IMG/VR virus record: IMGVR_UViG_3300045120_000058
Coordinates: 1-21,317 of that record
Strand: one strand, 5' to 3'
DNA length: 21,317 nt
From: a virus
Positions within the stretch are counted from its first letter, which is position 1. Every line of letters begins with the position of its first letter. A program made the position numbers and the translations under genes. Positions 20,734-21,317 of the stretch are shown one piece after another. The notes below the pieces were generated by a model, which worked only from the letters and a program-made list of their open reading frames with translations, ran no database searches and was not told the DNA's origin.

Positions 20734-20928
20734 TCAGGCGATCCGCTTCGGGCCGTCGTGCGCGCGGCGAATACGCGCGGCGCGATCGTGCGCGCGGCGG
20801 TCGCCCGCTTCGGCCAGGTCCGCGTCGTACCCCGTGAAGCGCGGTACCGGGGTTTGTTTGCGCCAGGCGGGATCGGCGGGTTCCCCGAATAGGCGTACCG
20901 CCAGGCGCCGCAACACGCGCCCGATCAT
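20734..20928 (-). CDS. Hypothetical basic small protein
   Basis: A 64-aa protein starting in an ATGA overlap with the preceding zinc ribbon. It has a basic amphipathic N-terminus (MIGRVLRRLAVRLFGEP), a central PVPRFTGYDADLAEA, and an Arg/His-rich helix (GDRRAHDRAARIRRAHD). Highly basic, it may bind nucleic acid. The family is not recognised. Confidence 0.6.
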   Translation of the reverse strand: MIGRVLRRLAVRLFGEPADPAWRKQTPVPRFTGYDADLAEAGDRRAHDRAARIRRAHDGPKRIA

Positions 20929-21173
20929 GACGCGACGCCCTGGCGCGCGTCGAGCGGGGCGCCTGGCAGGATCCAGACGTCCCCAGGCGCCGCGGGCGGC
21001 CCGAAACACGTCGCGCACACCAGGACGCCCGCCGCGGGCGCCCGGGGACGGTACCGCGCGAACGCGCCGCACCGCGCGCACGCGCCGAGCTCGTCGTCCG
21101 CGAAATTCCAGGGGAGCGACAAGCGGCGCCCGACGACAACGATCATGGTCTGACCCGATCCGTCATACCCCAT
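20925..21173 (-). CDS. First gene of the late arm: zinc-ribbon protein
   Basis: An 82-aa protein with CARC and CATC about 19 residues apart. The ATG at 21173 is preceded by AGGGGGG, a strong ribosome-binding site, so a 44-aa extension through the control region is rejected. The N-terminus is a strand-rich piece (TMIVVVGRRLSLPWNF). It is the first gene after the junction control region and likely directly under a leftward promoter. Confidence 0.7.
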   Translation of the reverse strand: MGYDGSGQTMIVVVGRRLSLPWNFADDELGACARCGAFARYRPRAPAAGVLVCATCFGPPAAPGDVWILPGAPLDARQGVAS

Positions 21174-21192
21174 AGTCCCCCCTTGACCCCCC

Positions 21193-21209
21193 TTGCATAC
21201 GTTATGCAA
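21193..21209. promoter_or_regulatory. Palindromic operator-like site
   Basis: TTGCATA (21193-21199), CGT, TATGCAA (21203-21209): a perfect 7-bp inverted repeat with a 3-nt spacer. It overlaps the plus-strand -35 hexamer and lies just downstream of a minus-strand TATACA (21214-21219), so a bound repressor could block transcription both ways. The half-site also occurs at 159-165. Confidence 0.55.
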
Positions 21210-21221
21210 CCCCTGTATAAA
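21193..21221 (+). promoter_or_regulatory. Sigma70-like promoter reading rightward
   Basis: TTGCAT (21193-21198) and TATAAA (21216-21221) are separated by exactly 17 nt. On the circle it points through the repeat into 30-208 and then against the minus-strand genes; no plus-strand gene follows that I would support. It may make a regulatory or antisense RNA, or the match may be fortuitous. Confidence 0.45.
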
Positions 21222-21280
21222 ACCGGGCCGACCGCGGGCGCGCCGTCGGGCACGTTTTCTGCGATAACTTGCGTCAGGGC

Positions 21281-21294
21281 GGGGACCGGTCCCC
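21281..21294. repeat. 14-bp perfect palindrome at the repeat boundary
   Basis: GGGGACCGGTCCCC is self-complementary over 14 bp and overlaps the first bases of the right terminal repeat. In the left copy the palindrome is incomplete because the window starts there. Its location between HNH and terminase genes makes it a cos candidate. Confidence 0.55.
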
Positions 21295-21317
21295 CGACTG
21301 TCCACCCCGACGGCGCG
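21289..21317. repeat. Right copy of 29-bp terminal direct repeat
   Basis: Identical to bases 2-30. Its last 12 bases are also the inverted partner of 21239-21250. Confidence 0.9.

Larger units (their letters stand above)
21174..21317. other. Non-coding control region, right part
   Basis: Holds the TTGCATA palindrome, the promoter-like elements, a perfect 12-bp inverted repeat (21239-21250 with 21306-21317), the 14-bp palindrome at 21281 and the terminal repeat. No gene is supported. On the circle it continues into 30-208. Confidence 0.65.

Overview
The window looks like a complete, circularised genome of a small temperate siphovirus, about 21.3 kb and GC-rich (roughly two thirds GC). The first 30 bases recur at the end as a 29-bp exact direct repeat, so the sequence closes on itself. 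Gene content is that of an HK97-fold tailed phage: P27-type small terminase, large terminase, a prohead protease fused to an HK97-type major capsid protein, portal, gp6-type connector, stopper, HK97 gp10-like protein, tail terminator, tail tube, frameshifted tail chaperone, tape measure, tail hub and fibre. No whole tRNA, rRNA, CRISPR array or insertion sequence is visible. The host is probably a GC-rich soil-type bacterium. A lipoprotein with a Thr/Pro-rich linker and the LamG and fibre-like domains recall acidobacterial (Vicinamibacteria-like) sequences, but that is inference.

Layout. Apart from the integrase and a 41-aa membrane peptide, every gene reads leftward on the minus strand, usually with ATGA, TAATG or TGATG start-stop overlaps. 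From 3733 down to 209 lies the early/accessory arm: an HTH protein, a replication-initiator-like protein, a tiny zinc ribbon, a lipoprotein, a DUF1064-like nuclease, several zinc-ribbon or unknown small proteins, and an HNH endonuclease. Around the closed junction (208 to 1, then 21317 to 21174) is a control region with palindromes, promoter-like hexamers and the repeat. The late arm then runs from 21173 down to 5806: zinc ribbon, small protein, TerS, zinc ribbon, TerL, RHH protein, protease-capsid, portal, collagen-like fibre, connector, stopper, tail genes, tape measure, hub, fibre.

Between the arms (3734-5805) sits the integration module: tyrosine integrase (+), a one-helix membrane peptide (+) and a 3' fragment of tRNA-Val(CAC), which is the likely attP. 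This module is bracketed by two inverted, patchily conserved ~110-bp segments. Each contains the same 15-nt anticodon stem-loop sequence at nearly the same distance from a shared 29-bp GC-rich element. This is the most unusual DNA-level structure in the window.

Other points of interest: an array of four DnaA-box-like nonamers spaced 11-12 bp apart (candidate origin); a LamG domain spliced into the head-tail stopper; fibre-like and collagen-like domains embedded in the neck genes; the capsid gene placed before the portal with a 13-bp hairpin between them; a 9-A slippery site giving a G/GT-type tail chaperone; many small zinc-ribbon genes; and no recognisable endolysin or CI-type repressor.
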